From: Oscillospiraceae bacterium
GTDB lineage: Bacteria > Bacillota > Clostridia > Oscillospirales > Ruminococcaceae
Direction: 5' to 3'
Length of the DNA stretch: 64,000 nt
NCBI GenBank assembly: GCA_900768995.1
Contig: CAAGEZ010000050.1
Location: 1 to 64,000 of the forward strand
The translations under genes and the position numbers were made by a program. Under the pieces are notes generated by a model. The model was not told the origin of the DNA. It made no database searches and was given only the letters and a program-made list of their open reading frames with translations. Below, one piece after another: positions 42,238 through 50,702 of the stretch. Every line of letters starts with the position of its first letter. Position 1 is the first letter of the stretch.

Positions 42238-42792
42238 TTGAAAACATACACTGTTATCGGCGGGGTGAACGGCGTTGGAAAAAGCAGTCTTACGGGCGTT
42301 TTGAAAAAAGAACGTTCTGATATGGGAATGATAATTGACACTGACCTGCTCAATGCCAAATATAACGGAGATAGAATAAAAGGCGGAAAGGAAGCCGTAA
42401 AGCTTATAACATCGTGCCTTGAAAAGGGCGTTGATTTCACACAGGAAACCACACTTTCGGGCAAAAAGACTTTAAAAACAATTATCAAAGCCAAAGAAAA
42501 GGATTATTATATCCGCTTGTTTTACGTTGCCGTGTCATCTGCGGAGGAAAGCCTGACCCGAATCGGGAATCGTGTAAAAAAAGGCGGGCACGATATTCCC
42601 TCCGAGGACGTAAAAAGGCGCTTCTCAAAGCGATATGATGACCTCCTCGCAATTCTCCCATATTGCAGCGAGGTACATTTCTATGACAATGAAAACGGCT
42701 TTGAAGAGGTGGGCGAATACCGAAACGGCACACTTTCCGTTACGTCGGAAGAGCCGCCGAAATGGCTTATCGAGCTGAAACATATGCTGTGA
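42238..42792 (+). CDS. Zeta-toxin-like P-loop kinase
   Basis: The product is 184 residues. Walker A is GGVNGVGKSSL (residues 8-18), an Asp follows in IDTDLLNAKY, and DFTQETTLSGKKT near residue 65 matches the Zeta substrate-binding segment; a lid with two Arg (RVKKGGHDIPSEDVKRRF) closes the fold. Zeta toxins phosphorylate UDP-N-acetylglucosamine; solitary members of this COG4185 group may be metabolic kinases. No epsilon-type antitoxin gene flanks it. The start is UUG 42238 with GGAGGAACGG upstream. Confidence 0.8.
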   Translation: MKTYTVIGGVNGVGKSSLTGVLKKERSDMGMIIDTDLLNAKYNGDRIKGGKEAVKLITSCLEKGVDFTQETTLSGKKTLKTIIKAKEKDYYIRLFYVAVSSAEESLTRIGNRVKKGGHDIPSEDVKRRFSKRYDDLLAILPYCSEVHFYDNENGFEEVGEYRNGTLSVTSEEPPKWLIELKHML

Positions 42793-42844
42793 CAGATATT
42801 CGGCACATCTGACTCATTTCCTAAAATAATATCAAGGTGAAAAT

Positions 42845-44302
42845 ATGACTGTATATTTTGAAAACAATTCCTACAAATACGAAACAGAGGCGGTAATGAA
42901 GCTGTTCTGCCCCCTTGAAGGCTTTGAATTTGTCTTTGACGGCAAATGCGACGAAGCGGGCGACCACGTTCTTGTTTCTGTGACGGACAAGCTGACCGTT
43001 TCCGCACGCCTCGGCGGCAAAACGGGACATATGGAAGAGCCTTTGTGCGATGAAAGCGAAAGAGAGCTTGCCCTCTGCCGAATGTTATACCGAGTTATGT
43101 CCGAGATAACAGGCGTTTCTCCCGAATGGGGCTGCCTTACGGGAATACGCCCCGTAAAAAAGGTGAACGCTCTGATAAACGAGGGCTGTTCACAAGATGA
43201 GGTATATGAAAGGCTCTGCGAAAAATATTTCATAAGCAGGAGAAAATCCGACCTGTCATATCTCACAGCCGTTACGCAGACACCTATGCTAAAAAGCCTT
43301 GACCCCAAAAGCTTTTCTCTTTACATCGGCATACCGTTCTGCCCCACACGCTGCTCCTACTGCTCATTCGTGTCCCACTCCATACGTTCGAGAGGGGCAA
43401 CGGTGCTTATCCCTCAGTATGTTGAAATGCTGTGCCGTGAGATAACCGAGCTTGGGGAAATGCTCAAAGGCAAGAACACCTATTGCGACACAATTTACAT
43501 CGGCGGCGGTACTCCCACATCACTTTCAGCCGAACAGATCGAAAAAATAATGAAAACTGCGGAGAAAAGCATTGACATTTCCCATATCCGTGAATATACT
43601 GTAGAAGCGGGGCGGGCGGATTCCATCACCGAAGATAAGCTCATCGCTATCCGTGACAACGGCGCAACAAGGATATCCATAAATCCCCAGACAATGCAGG
43701 ACAGCGTTCTGAGAGCCATCGGCAGACAGCACACCGCCGCTCAGTTTGAGGAATGCTTCAATCTTGCAAGGCGTCTGGGCTTTGACAACATCAACACCGA
43801 CACCATTGCAGGGCTGCCCACCGACACATACGAGGGCTTTAAGGACACTATCGACAGGCTCATTGCTCTTGCTCCCGAGAGCATAACCGTCCACACCCTT
43901 ACGGTGAAGCGTTCTGCGGAGCTGTTCAAGTCGGCGGAGAGCTTCCGGGAGGGCTATCTCACGGACGACAGTGTTTCCCGAATGGTGAATTATGCCTTTG
44001 ACGCACTGACGGAAAACGGTCTTATGCCGTACTATCTCTACCGTCAGAAAAACACTGTGGGAAACCTTGAAAATGTGGGATATGCACGGGCTGGAAAGGA
44101 AAGCCTTTATAACATCTACATTATGGAAGAGGCTCAGAATATCCTTGCCTGCGGTGCCTCTGGCTCCACCAAGCTCATAGACCACTCTACGGGAAAAATC
44201 ACAAGATTTTTCAATTACAAATACCCCTACGAATACATATCACGTTATGACAAAATGATGGGATACAAGCCTGAGCTTGAAAAATTTCTTGCACAGTTAT
44301 AA
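42845..44302 (+). CDS. hemZ: HemZ-like oxygen-independent coproporphyrinogen oxidase / radical SAM protein
   Basis: The product is 485 residues. After about 155 residues of an N-terminal domain typical of HemZ (GCLTGIRPVKKVNALI near residue 99), the radical SAM motif CPTRCSYC binds the [4Fe-4S] cluster (near residue 168), followed by IYIGGGTPTSLS, TVEAGRADSIT and RISINPQTM. It probably works in anaerobic haem synthesis, although related proteins such as HemW are haem chaperones. No other haem gene is nearby. The start codon lies about 5 nt after AAGGTGA. Confidence 0.88.
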   Translation: MTVYFENNSYKYETEAVMKLFCPLEGFEFVFDGKCDEAGDHVLVSVTDKLTVSARLGGKTGHMEEPLCDESERELALCRMLYRVMSEITGVSPEWGCLTGIRPVKKVNALINEGCSQDEVYERLCEKYFISRRKSDLSYLTAVTQTPMLKSLDPKSFSLYIGIPFCPTRCSYCSFVSHSIRSRGATVLIPQYVEMLCREITELGEMLKGKNTYCDTIYIGGGTPTSLSAEQIEKIMKTAEKSIDISHIREYTVEAGRADSITEDKLIAIRDNGATRISINPQTMQDSVLRAIGRQHTAAQFEECFNLARRLGFDNINTDTIAGLPTDTYEGFKDTIDRLIALAPESITVHTLTVKRSAELFKSAESFREGYLTDDSVSRMVNYAFDALTENGLMPYYLYRQKNTVGNLENVGYARAGKESLYNIYIMEEAQNILACGASGSTKLIDHSTGKITRFFNYKYPYEYISRYDKMMGYKPELEKFLAQL

Positions 44303-44330
44303 CCCGAGTAATATGAAAGGCGGTATATTT

Positions 44331-44681
44331 ATGAACTACAATATGGACGATCTTATCACCGATTCCAAGGAGCTTTTTGACAAGATATCCGCAAAGGCAA
44401 ACGGTGCTGTGAACGTTTCAAAGGCATATGTGGAAAAGGCACAGCTGAGAGTAAAGCTGAGGGAGAAATACTGTCAGCTTGGCAAGGTGTGCTTTGATAT
44501 GCACCAGAATGACAGCGATGAAACGGGCAATATGAAGCTTATCATCAAGGAGATAAAAATGCTGAAAGCACAGCTGGAATACGCCGAGGAAGCCGCCGGC
44601 AAGCCGAAGATATGCAAGCTCTGCGGCGCTAAGAACAGTGCTGAAAATTCCTACTGCGCAAAGTGCGGAGAGAAGCTGTAA
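44331..44681 (+). CDS. Small protein with coiled coil and C-terminal zinc ribbon
   Basis: The product is 116 residues. Residues 1-85 are helical and highly charged (KLREKYCQLGKVCFDMHQ is recurrent in such proteins). The last 25 residues are a zinc ribbon (CKLCGAKNSAENSYCAKCG). The function is unknown. ATG 44331 has AAAGGCGG 7 nt upstream; the longer frame begins inside hemZ. It lies 28 nt after hemZ. Confidence 0.78.
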   Translation: MNYNMDDLITDSKELFDKISAKANGAVNVSKAYVEKAQLRVKLREKYCQLGKVCFDMHQNDSDETGNMKLIIKEIKMLKAQLEYAEEAAGKPKICKLCGAKNSAENSYCAKCGEKL

Positions 44682-44732
44682 GCGGCGGCAGAGTTTTTCT
44701 GCTTCGAAAAAATGTAATCTAATATTGTCGGG

Positions 44733-46121
44733 GTGTTTAAAATTAACCTTTCCAAAAACGATATAATAGAAAAACTTGAAATAACCGATGTTACCGCCGA
44801 GGGAAACGGCGTTGGTCATATTGATACCGACAGCGGCAGAGCGGCTGTTTTCGTTCCTGCCGCCGTTACGGGTGACGTTATAAAATGCAGGATAGTAAAG
44901 GTGCAGAAGAGCCTTTGCTACGGCATAATTATGGATATCCTCACCCCCTCGGACAAAAGATATGACCGTGGCTGTGAGGTGAAAAAGACCTGCGGCGGCT
45001 GCGTTTTCAGGCACATAAGCTATGATGCGGAGCTTGAAATAAAGGAAAATATTGTGAGAAATGCATTTGTCCGTCTGGGAAAATTCCCCGAGGACAGCTT
45101 TGAATTTATGCCAATTCTCGGCTGCACAGACACCGACGGCTACCGCAACAAGGCGCAGTATCCCGTGGCGGCGGACAAGGACGGCAAGGCAGTATGCGGC
45201 TTTTATGCACAGCGCAGTCACAGGGTAATCCCCTGCGATGAATGCAGGCTCCAGCCTCCTGTGTTTTCCGAGATACTGAAGGTCATTATGGCGTATGTGA
45301 ACAAGAAGCACATATCCCCATACAGCGAGGAAACGGGCACGGGGATACTCCGTCACATTTTTATCCGCAGAGGTTATCACAGCGGCGAAACTGCCGTCTG
45401 CCTTATTGTCCGCAAGGATATAAAAAGGGAGCTTATGCCCCTCTGTACCGAGCTTATGGATAAGTTTCCCGAAATAAAGTCCGTGACTATGAACATAAAT
45501 CCCGCCAGGACAAACGTTATTATGGGCGACAGGCTCATAACTCTTGGGGGAGATGACTACATCACCGACATTATGTGCGGGAACAAAATTATCATATATC
45601 CCCGCTCGTTCTATCAGGTAAACACCCCGCAGGCAGAGCTGCTTTATGCTCAGGCAAAGGATCTTGCGGCTCTGACGGGGAATGAAGATGTGCTCGACCT
45701 TTACTGCGGTGCGGGCACCATAGGTTTGTCCCTTGCAGACTGTGCGGGACATATCACAGGTGCGGAAATTATTCCCGATGCGGTAAGCGCCGCAAAGAAA
45801 AATGCGGAGATAAACGGTATAGAAAATGCCGATTTTATCTGTGCCGATGCGGGACAGGCTGCAAAAATGCTCCTTGACAGCGGCAGAAAGCCCGATGTCA
45901 TCATCACAGACCCGCCGAGAAAGGGCTGCGACGGCATTACTCTTGATTCTATTGTGAAGATGTCGCCAAAGCGTGTGGTGATGGTCTCCTGCAATCCCGC
46001 CACAGCTGCCCGTGACTGCCGTATCCTTGCGGATAATGGGTACAGGCTCGTTAAGGTTCGGGCTGTGGATATGTTTCCGGCGGCGGGGCACGTTGAGTGT
46101 GTTGTGCTGATGACAAAATAA
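44733..46121 (+). CDS. rlmD: 23S rRNA (uracil-5-)-methyltransferase, RlmD/RlmCD family
   Basis: The product is 462 residues. An N-terminal TRAM domain (EGNGVGHIDTDSGRAAVFVPAAVTGD) is followed by a cysteine cluster (GCEVKKTCGGCVF) for a [4Fe-4S] centre, then a class I methyltransferase fold with LDLYCGAGTIGLSLA (SAM binding), TDPPRKGCD and the catalytic Cys in MVSCNPATAARDC. It methylates uridine at C5 in 23S rRNA. The start is GUG 44733; the ribosome site is weak. Confidence 0.92.
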   Translation: MFKINLSKNDIIEKLEITDVTAEGNGVGHIDTDSGRAAVFVPAAVTGDVIKCRIVKVQKSLCYGIIMDILTPSDKRYDRGCEVKKTCGGCVFRHISYDAELEIKENIVRNAFVRLGKFPEDSFEFMPILGCTDTDGYRNKAQYPVAADKDGKAVCGFYAQRSHRVIPCDECRLQPPVFSEILKVIMAYVNKKHISPYSEETGTGILRHIFIRRGYHSGETAVCLIVRKDIKRELMPLCTELMDKFPEIKSVTMNINPARTNVIMGDRLITLGGDDYITDIMCGNKIIIYPRSFYQVNTPQAELLYAQAKDLAALTGNEDVLDLYCGAGTIGLSLADCAGHITGAEIIPDAVSAAKKNAEINGIENADFICADAGQAAKMLLDSGRKPDVIITDPPRKGCDGITLDSIVKMSPKRVVMVSCNPATAARDCRILADNGYRLVKVRAVDMFPAAGHVECVVLMTK

Positions 46122-46138
46122 TAGGAAGGAGAAAGAAA

Positions 46139-46498
46139 ATGACCGACCAAAAATCAATTCACAGCTTTGCTGTTAAATGGGCAGAAAAATTCCGTGATCC
46201 GAGTACCGATAACAAAACGCTTGAAAGCAATTTTCTTGCACGAGACTGCGATGCACTTGGCTTTATAATGGACTGCGGCAAAGCTTTTGAGGAAAAATAC
46301 GGCGAAGCTGCTTATGATACCGCCAAGCTGAAAGAGATCATCAACGATGTGACCGATACTGCTCTTCTCGGTTCGGCGATATATTCACGCTGGAGATATT
46401 TTAGTCATTGGGCATCGGGAGAAGCAATAACAAGTCCCGAAAACCGTGAATGGTTCATAACCGCACTTGACAGACTCGCAGCATTATCAGAGTGCTAA
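46139..46498 (+). CDS. Conserved hypothetical protein
   Basis: The product is 119 residues, soluble and probably all-helical. Conserved-looking stretches are FAVKWAEKFRDP, LGFIMDCGKAFEEKYG and LGSAIYSRWRYFSHWA. I know no function. ATG 46139 follows AAGGAGA; it lies 17 nt after the methyltransferase stop and 15 nt before the MATE gene, so it is probably in the same transcript. Confidence 0.75.
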   Translation: MTDQKSIHSFAVKWAEKFRDPSTDNKTLESNFLARDCDALGFIMDCGKAFEEKYGEAAYDTAKLKEIINDVTDTALLGSAIYSRWRYFSHWASGEAITSPENREWFITALDRLAALSEC

Positions 46499-46513
46499 AG
46501 GAACAACAAAGCT

Positions 46514-47851
46514 ATGTCCAAAGACCTGACACAAGGAAATGTAACAAAAACAATGCTGCTGTTTGCGCTGCCTATGATACTTGGCAACCTGCTCCAGCAG
46601 TTTTACAACATAGCCGATTCGTTCATAGTCGGCAGATTCTTAGGCTCTGGAGCACTTGCGGCGGCAGGCTCGGCATACTCCCTTATGACCTTTCTCACCT
46701 CGGTCATAACGGGGCTTTGTATGGGCAGCGGAACGGTGTTTTCCGTTTGGTTCGGACGTAAGGATATGAAGGATCTTAGAAACAGCATTGCCGTGTCCTT
46801 TGTGTTTATCGGCTCTGTCACCGTGATAATGAACCTGCTCATATTCCTGCTCACCGACCCGATACTGCATATACTGAACGTCCCCGATGATATCTACGGG
46901 CTTATGCGGGAATATGTCGTCATCATTTTCGGGGGGCTTTTTTTCACATTCCTATACAACTATTTCGCATTTCTCCTCAGAGCAACGGGAAATTCCGCCG
47001 TACCCCTGTATTTTCTCGGCATAGCGGCTGTGATGAACATAATTCTCGACATACTGTTTGTCGTGACGTTTAAGCTGGGTATCGGCGGGGCGGCCCTCGC
47101 AACGGTGATTGCACAGGGCTTTTCGGGAATAGGTCTCGGAGCATATGTATGGTTCAGAGAACCGTCACTCAGACCAAAAAAGGACGAGCTGCACATTACC
47201 CGCAAAAGCATTCTCGGAGTAATGCGCCACTCGTCCGCAGCCTGCGTCCAGCAGTCGGTGATGAACCTCGGCATACTTATGATACAGGGGCTTGTAAACA
47301 GCTTCGGCACCGCTGTTATGGCGGCTTTTGCGGCGGCTGTGAAGATAGATTCCTTTGCATATATGCCCGCTCAGGAATTTGGAAATGCATTTTCGCTTTT
47401 CATCTCCCAGAACCACGGCTGCGGAAAGACCGCAAGGGTGAAGGAGGGCATAAAAAAGGCTGTCATTGTCTCGGGTTCATTCTGCCTTTTTGTATCGGCG
47501 GTGATATTCGTCCTTGCGCCCCTTATGATGCAGATATTCATTTCGGCAGATGAGACTGAAATAATCCGCATAGGCACGGTATATCTCAGAACAGAGGGCA
47601 GCTTTTACATTGGCATAGGCGTGCTGTTCCTGCTTTACGGCTTTTACCGTGGCATTGAAAAGCCCGAAATGTCACTGGTGCTCACGGTCATATCCTTAGG
47701 CACAAGAGTGCTCCTTGCATATATGACCGCTCCCCTGCCGCAGGTAGGCGTTATGGGCATATGGCTTGCAATTCCCATAGGCTGGATACTTGCGGATATT
47801 ACGGGGATATTTTATTTAAAAAGAGCTTTTTCCAAAAGCAAGCTTCCCTAA
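46514..47851 (+). CDS. MATE-family multidrug/sodium antiporter
   Basis: The product is 445 residues with twelve predicted membrane helices in two related halves. PMILGNLLQQFYNIADSFIVGRFLG near residue 17 is the N-half signature of the DinF/NorM group, and PAQEFGNAFSLFISQNHGCGKTARVKEG the C-half counterpart. It exports cationic drugs or metabolites in exchange for sodium or protons. The start follows AAAGGAAC. The 3' end overlaps the end of the convergent hydrolase by 36 nt. Confidence 0.92.
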   Translation: MSKDLTQGNVTKTMLLFALPMILGNLLQQFYNIADSFIVGRFLGSGALAAAGSAYSLMTFLTSVITGLCMGSGTVFSVWFGRKDMKDLRNSIAVSFVFIGSVTVIMNLLIFLLTDPILHILNVPDDIYGLMREYVVIIFGGLFFTFLYNYFAFLLRATGNSAVPLYFLGIAAVMNIILDILFVVTFKLGIGGAALATVIAQGFSGIGLGAYVWFREPSLRPKKDELHITRKSILGVMRHSSAACVQQSVMNLGILMIQGLVNSFGTAVMAAFAAAVKIDSFAYMPAQEFGNAFSLFISQNHGCGKTARVKEGIKKAVIVSGSFCLFVSAVIFVLAPLMMQIFISADETEIIRIGTVYLRTEGSFYIGIGVLFLLYGFYRGIEKPEMSLVLTVISLGTRVLLAYMTAPLPQVGVMGIWLAIPIGWILADITGIFYLKRAFSKSKLP

Positions 47852-48601
47852 AAAATCAGCCGTCCTTTCGCACATAAGCCGCTTTGCTTCGGGCGCAAAG
47901 CCGTGACCCTCACCCTTATATACAAACAGCTCACTCTGCGGCAAAGCCTTGTGCAGCCTTTCGGCATAGGACAGGTCAACAAGTCCGTCGCTGTTCCCGT
48001 GATGAATGAGGACGGGACGGTGAAATCTGCCTGCCGCCTCAAAAACATCATACCTCGGAAGTCCCTCAAGGAATTTTGCCGACAGCTTCATTCCCATAAA
48101 ATCATTATTCGCCGACAGCTCTTCGGGAGTTACCCTTTCCCAGTTGTCGGGAATGCAGAAAGCAGGGTACAAAAGCACCTCTCCTGCAATTTGATTGGGC
48201 ATTTGTGCCGCAGTGAGAGCGGAGACAAAGCCGCCCTGACTTTCGCCGTAAAGATATATCCTATCGGTGTCAATAAAATCATTCTCGGATATTGCTTTTA
48301 TCACTGCTTTAAGGTCGGCTATTTCCGTTTCGATGCTCATATCAAGTGAGCTGCCGCCGCTTTTTGAGACCGCAGAGCCGCCGCAGAAATCATAGCAGTA
48401 TGCGGCAAAGCCGTTTTTTGCAAGGCACTCCGCCATATCAAGCAGCTCTCGGTGAGATGAGTTGTAGCCGTGGCTCAGTATCACTGCGGGGAGCTTTCCC
48501 TTATATTCTGCGGGGGTGTAAAGAAGTCCGAATATTTTTTCACTGCTGTAGCAGGGCATTTCCCCGCCCCAACAGGGAATTTCTTTTTTTAAAGTGTCCA
48601 T
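47816..48601 (-). CDS. Alpha/beta hydrolase (esterase/peptidase-like)
   Basis: The product is 261 residues. The oxyanion region is PAVILSHGYNSSHRELLD (near residue 40), the nucleophile elbow is LYGESQGGFVS (near 110), the acid is likely the Asp in HHGNSDGLVDLSYAE (near 205) and the His lies in YKGEGHGFAPEA (near 235). It probably cleaves small esters in the cytosol. ATG 48601 is chosen because GGAAAGGT lies upstream; the longer frame runs into the operator-like repeat. Its end overlaps the MATE gene. Confidence 0.87.
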   Translation of the reverse strand: MDTLKKEIPCWGGEMPCYSSEKIFGLLYTPAEYKGKLPAVILSHGYNSSHRELLDMAECLAKNGFAAYCYDFCGGSAVSKSGGSSLDMSIETEIADLKAVIKAISENDFIDTDRIYLYGESQGGFVSALTAAQMPNQIAGEVLLYPAFCIPDNWERVTPEELSANNDFMGMKLSAKFLEGLPRYDVFEAAGRFHRPVLIHHGNSDGLVDLSYAERLHKALPQSELFVYKGEGHGFAPEAKRLMCERTADFLGKLAFGKSSF

Positions 48602-48654
48602 ATATTGTGACCGACCTTTCCAAAAAATTGCTTTGATACCAATCTCTGATCGTT

Positions 48655-48684
48655 CTATAGACAAAGCCGAGGATTTGTCTATAG
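48655..48684. promoter_or_regulatory. Operator-like inverted repeat before the hydrolase gene
   Basis: CTATAGACAAA (48655-48665) and TTTGTCTATAG (48674-48684) form a perfect 11-bp inverted repeat with an 8-base centre. It sits just downstream of the minus-strand -10 element, where a repressor could block transcription of the hydrolase gene. No T run follows, so it is not a terminator. Confidence 0.6.
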
Positions 48685-48705
48685 GTTGATTAGTATGATA
48701 TCTAC

Positions 48706-48734
48706 ATTATACAGCATTTTTATACAGACTGCAA
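48706..48734 (-). promoter_or_regulatory. SigA promoter of the hydrolase gene
   Basis: Minus strand: TTGCAG (48734-48729), a 17-nt spacer and TATAAT (48711-48706). The start site would be near 48700, just before the inverted repeat. Confidence 0.65.
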
Positions 48735-48823
48735 CACTTTTCTTCCTAACAGCAGAGCAATGTGTAATCCCACAGCAACCGATAACCGATATTTGAGAGA
48801 TTCAAATATTGCCTACTAAGCTC

Positions 48824-48852
48824 TTGACAAAGCTTTTAATAAATTATATAAT
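48824..48852 (+). promoter_or_regulatory. Consensus SigA promoter of the CDP-sugar operon
   Basis: TTGACA (48824-48829), a 17-nt spacer and TATAAT (48847-48852) match the consensus exactly. The leader to rfbF is about 85 nt. A small hairpin (ATTTGA/TCAAAT, 48791-48807) lies just upstream. Confidence 0.9.
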
Positions 48853-48945
48853 GTAATGTGAATAATATTTGTAACAGTGTAATCAACAGTGTTTAGTAAA
48901 TCTGTTTTTGATTCCATAAAAAAATCTGAAAGGAATTTACCCGAA

Positions 48946-49728
48946 ATGAAAGTAGTGATCCTTGCGGGAGGCTACGGAACAAGAATATCCGAAGAATCCC
49001 AGTTCAAGCCCAAGCCTATGATCGAGATCGACGGCAAGCCCATTCTCTGGCACATTATGAAAGAATATTCCTATTACGGATTCAATGACTTCATTATATG
49101 CGCAGGCTATAAACAGTATGTCATAAAGGAGTGGTTTGCAAACTATTTCCTTCATAACAGTGACATCACCTTTGACTTTACAAGCGGAAACAACGCAATG
49201 ACCGTTCACGAATCTCATATGGATCCCTGGAAGGTCACTGTTGTGGACACCGGTCTTAACACTATGACAGGCGGAAGAATAAAAAGAATACAGAAATACG
49301 TGGGAAACGAAACCTTTATGATGACCTACGGCGACGGCGTATGCGATGTAAACATTGCTGACCTTGTGAACTTCCACAAGTCTCACGGCAAGGCCGCCAC
49401 CCTTACAGCCGTTATGCTTGAGCAGCAGAAGGGCGTGCTCGATATAGGCGGAGACAATGCTGTAAAATCATTCCGTGAGAAAAATCTTTCCGACGGTGCG
49501 CCGATCAATGCGGGATATATGGTGCTGGAGCCTGAAATATTCGATCTCCTTGACGGTGATTCTGCTGTTTTTGAACGTGAGCCCCTGGAAAAGCTTGCAT
49601 CAGAGGGTCAGCTTATGTCTTTTATGCACCATGGCTTCTGGCAGTGTATGGACAATGCCAGAGAAAAGCTTATGCTTGAAAAGCTCCTTGAATCGGGAAA
49701 TGCCCCCTGGAAAAAGTGGAAGGACTGA
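48946..49728 (+). CDS. rfbF: Glucose-1-phosphate cytidylyltransferase
   Basis: The product is 260 residues. It forms CDP-glucose from glucose 1-phosphate and CTP. The start MKVVILAGGYGTRISEES is the nucleotide-binding loop; KPKPMIEIDGKPILWHIM and GYGDGVCDVNI-type signatures (here TYGDGVCDVNIADL) follow, and WQCMDNAREKLMLEKL closes the family pattern. ATG 48946 matches the family N-terminus and follows GAAAGGAA; the longer frame from 48889 is only leader. It is the first gene of the operon that ends with rfbG 8.5 kb further on. Confidence 0.95.
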   Translation: MKVVILAGGYGTRISEESQFKPKPMIEIDGKPILWHIMKEYSYYGFNDFIICAGYKQYVIKEWFANYFLHNSDITFDFTSGNNAMTVHESHMDPWKVTVVDTGLNTMTGGRIKRIQKYVGNETFMMTYGDGVCDVNIADLVNFHKSHGKAATLTAVMLEQQKGVLDIGGDNAVKSFREKNLSDGAPINAGYMVLEPEIFDLLDGDSAVFEREPLEKLASEGQLMSFMHHGFWQCMDNAREKLMLEKLLESGNAPWKKWKD

Positions 49729-49739
49729 GCTTATAAATT

Positions 49740-50702
49740 ATGTCACAGAAAAAAGTAAGCATCGTTATCCCCGCATACAATGAGGAGGAAAACATCAGAC
49801 CTGTCACCGAAGCTGTGGTGCAGGAGCTGAATGAAAATCTCCCTGAGTATGACTATGAGATAATCATTATCGACAATAATTCTCAGGACAACACCCGTCC
49901 CATAATACGTGAGCTTTGCAGCGAGAACAAAAAGGTACGTGCTATATTCAACGAGAAAAATTTCGGTCCTGACAGCTCTCCGTATTACGGACTTATGCAG
50001 TCCTCAGGCGACTGCACAATTCTGTTCTGCGCAGATTTTCAGGATCCTCTTGAAATGATACACAAGCTCGTCCGTGAATGGGAAAAGGGCTATACTGTAG
50101 TTACCGCCATAAAAACAGAAAGCAAGGAAAACAAACTCGTCCGTTTTTTCAGAACGGTTTACTACAAGACCATAAGGAAAATATCAAACACAGAGATAAT
50201 AGAGCATTTCACAGGCTTCGGATGCTATGACAAGAGCTTTATCGAAATACTCAGAAATATCGATGACCCTGTCCCCTTTCTCCGTGGCGTAGTTGCGGAA
50301 TTTGCAGGAAACAGAAGCTCTATCCCCTACGAGCAGCAGAAAAGAAGAGCGGGCAAAAGCCATATCCGCTTCTTTACACTGTATGATATGGCTATGAAAA
50401 GCTTCACATCATACACAAAGATCGGACTGCGTATGTGCACTTTCTTTGGGTTCGGACTTGCTGCGATATGCTTCATAATCGCACTTGTTTATCTGATAAG
50501 AAAGCTTGTCCACTGGGACGCATTTGATTTCGGCATACCCGTTATCCTCATCGGAATTTTCTTTATCGGTGCAGTTCAGCTCATATTCCTGGGCTTCATC
50601 GGCGAGTACATACTTACAATAAACCAGCGAATTATGCACCGTCCCCTTGTTGTTGAAAGGGAACGCATCAATTTTGAGACAGAGGAAAAAACCAATGAAT
50701 GA
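49740..50702 (+). CDS. Family 2 glycosyltransferase, polyprenyl-phosphate type
   Basis: The product is 320 residues. The GT-A domain begins KKVSIVIPAYNEEENIRPV, with NNSQDNTRPIIREL and a catalytic FCADFQDPLEMI (DxD-like). Two membrane helices close the protein (residues 231-252 and 264-290), as in GtrB/ArnC-type enzymes that load a sugar onto undecaprenyl phosphate for surface-polymer decoration. The donor is presumably the CDP-sugar made by this operon (inference). It starts 11 nt after rfbF. Confidence 0.9.
   Translation: MSQKKVSIVIPAYNEEENIRPVTEAVVQELNENLPEYDYEIIIIDNNSQDNTRPIIRELCSENKKVRAIFNEKNFGPDSSPYYGLMQSSGDCTILFCADFQDPLEMIHKLVREWEKGYTVVTAIKTESKENKLVRFFRTVYYKTIRKISNTEIIEHFTGFGCYDKSFIEILRNIDDPVPFLRGVVAEFAGNRSSIPYEQQKRRAGKSHIRFFTLYDMAMKSFTSYTKIGLRMCTFFGFGLAAICFIIALVYLIRKLVHWDAFDFGIPVILIGIFFIGAVQLIFLGFIGEYILTINQRIMHRPLVVERERINFETEEKTNE

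Noticed and set aside
42238..42845. Toxin-antitoxin locus
   Set aside because: Only the kinase is present; no small partner gene precedes or follows it.
44418..46157. 579-residue minus-strand frame opposite rlmD
   Set aside because: Long only because of high third-position GC in the true gene; the plus-strand methyltransferase has all its motifs.
48652..48690. Intrinsic terminator at the inverted repeat
   Set aside because: No T run follows on either strand, and it lies at a promoter and not at a gene end.
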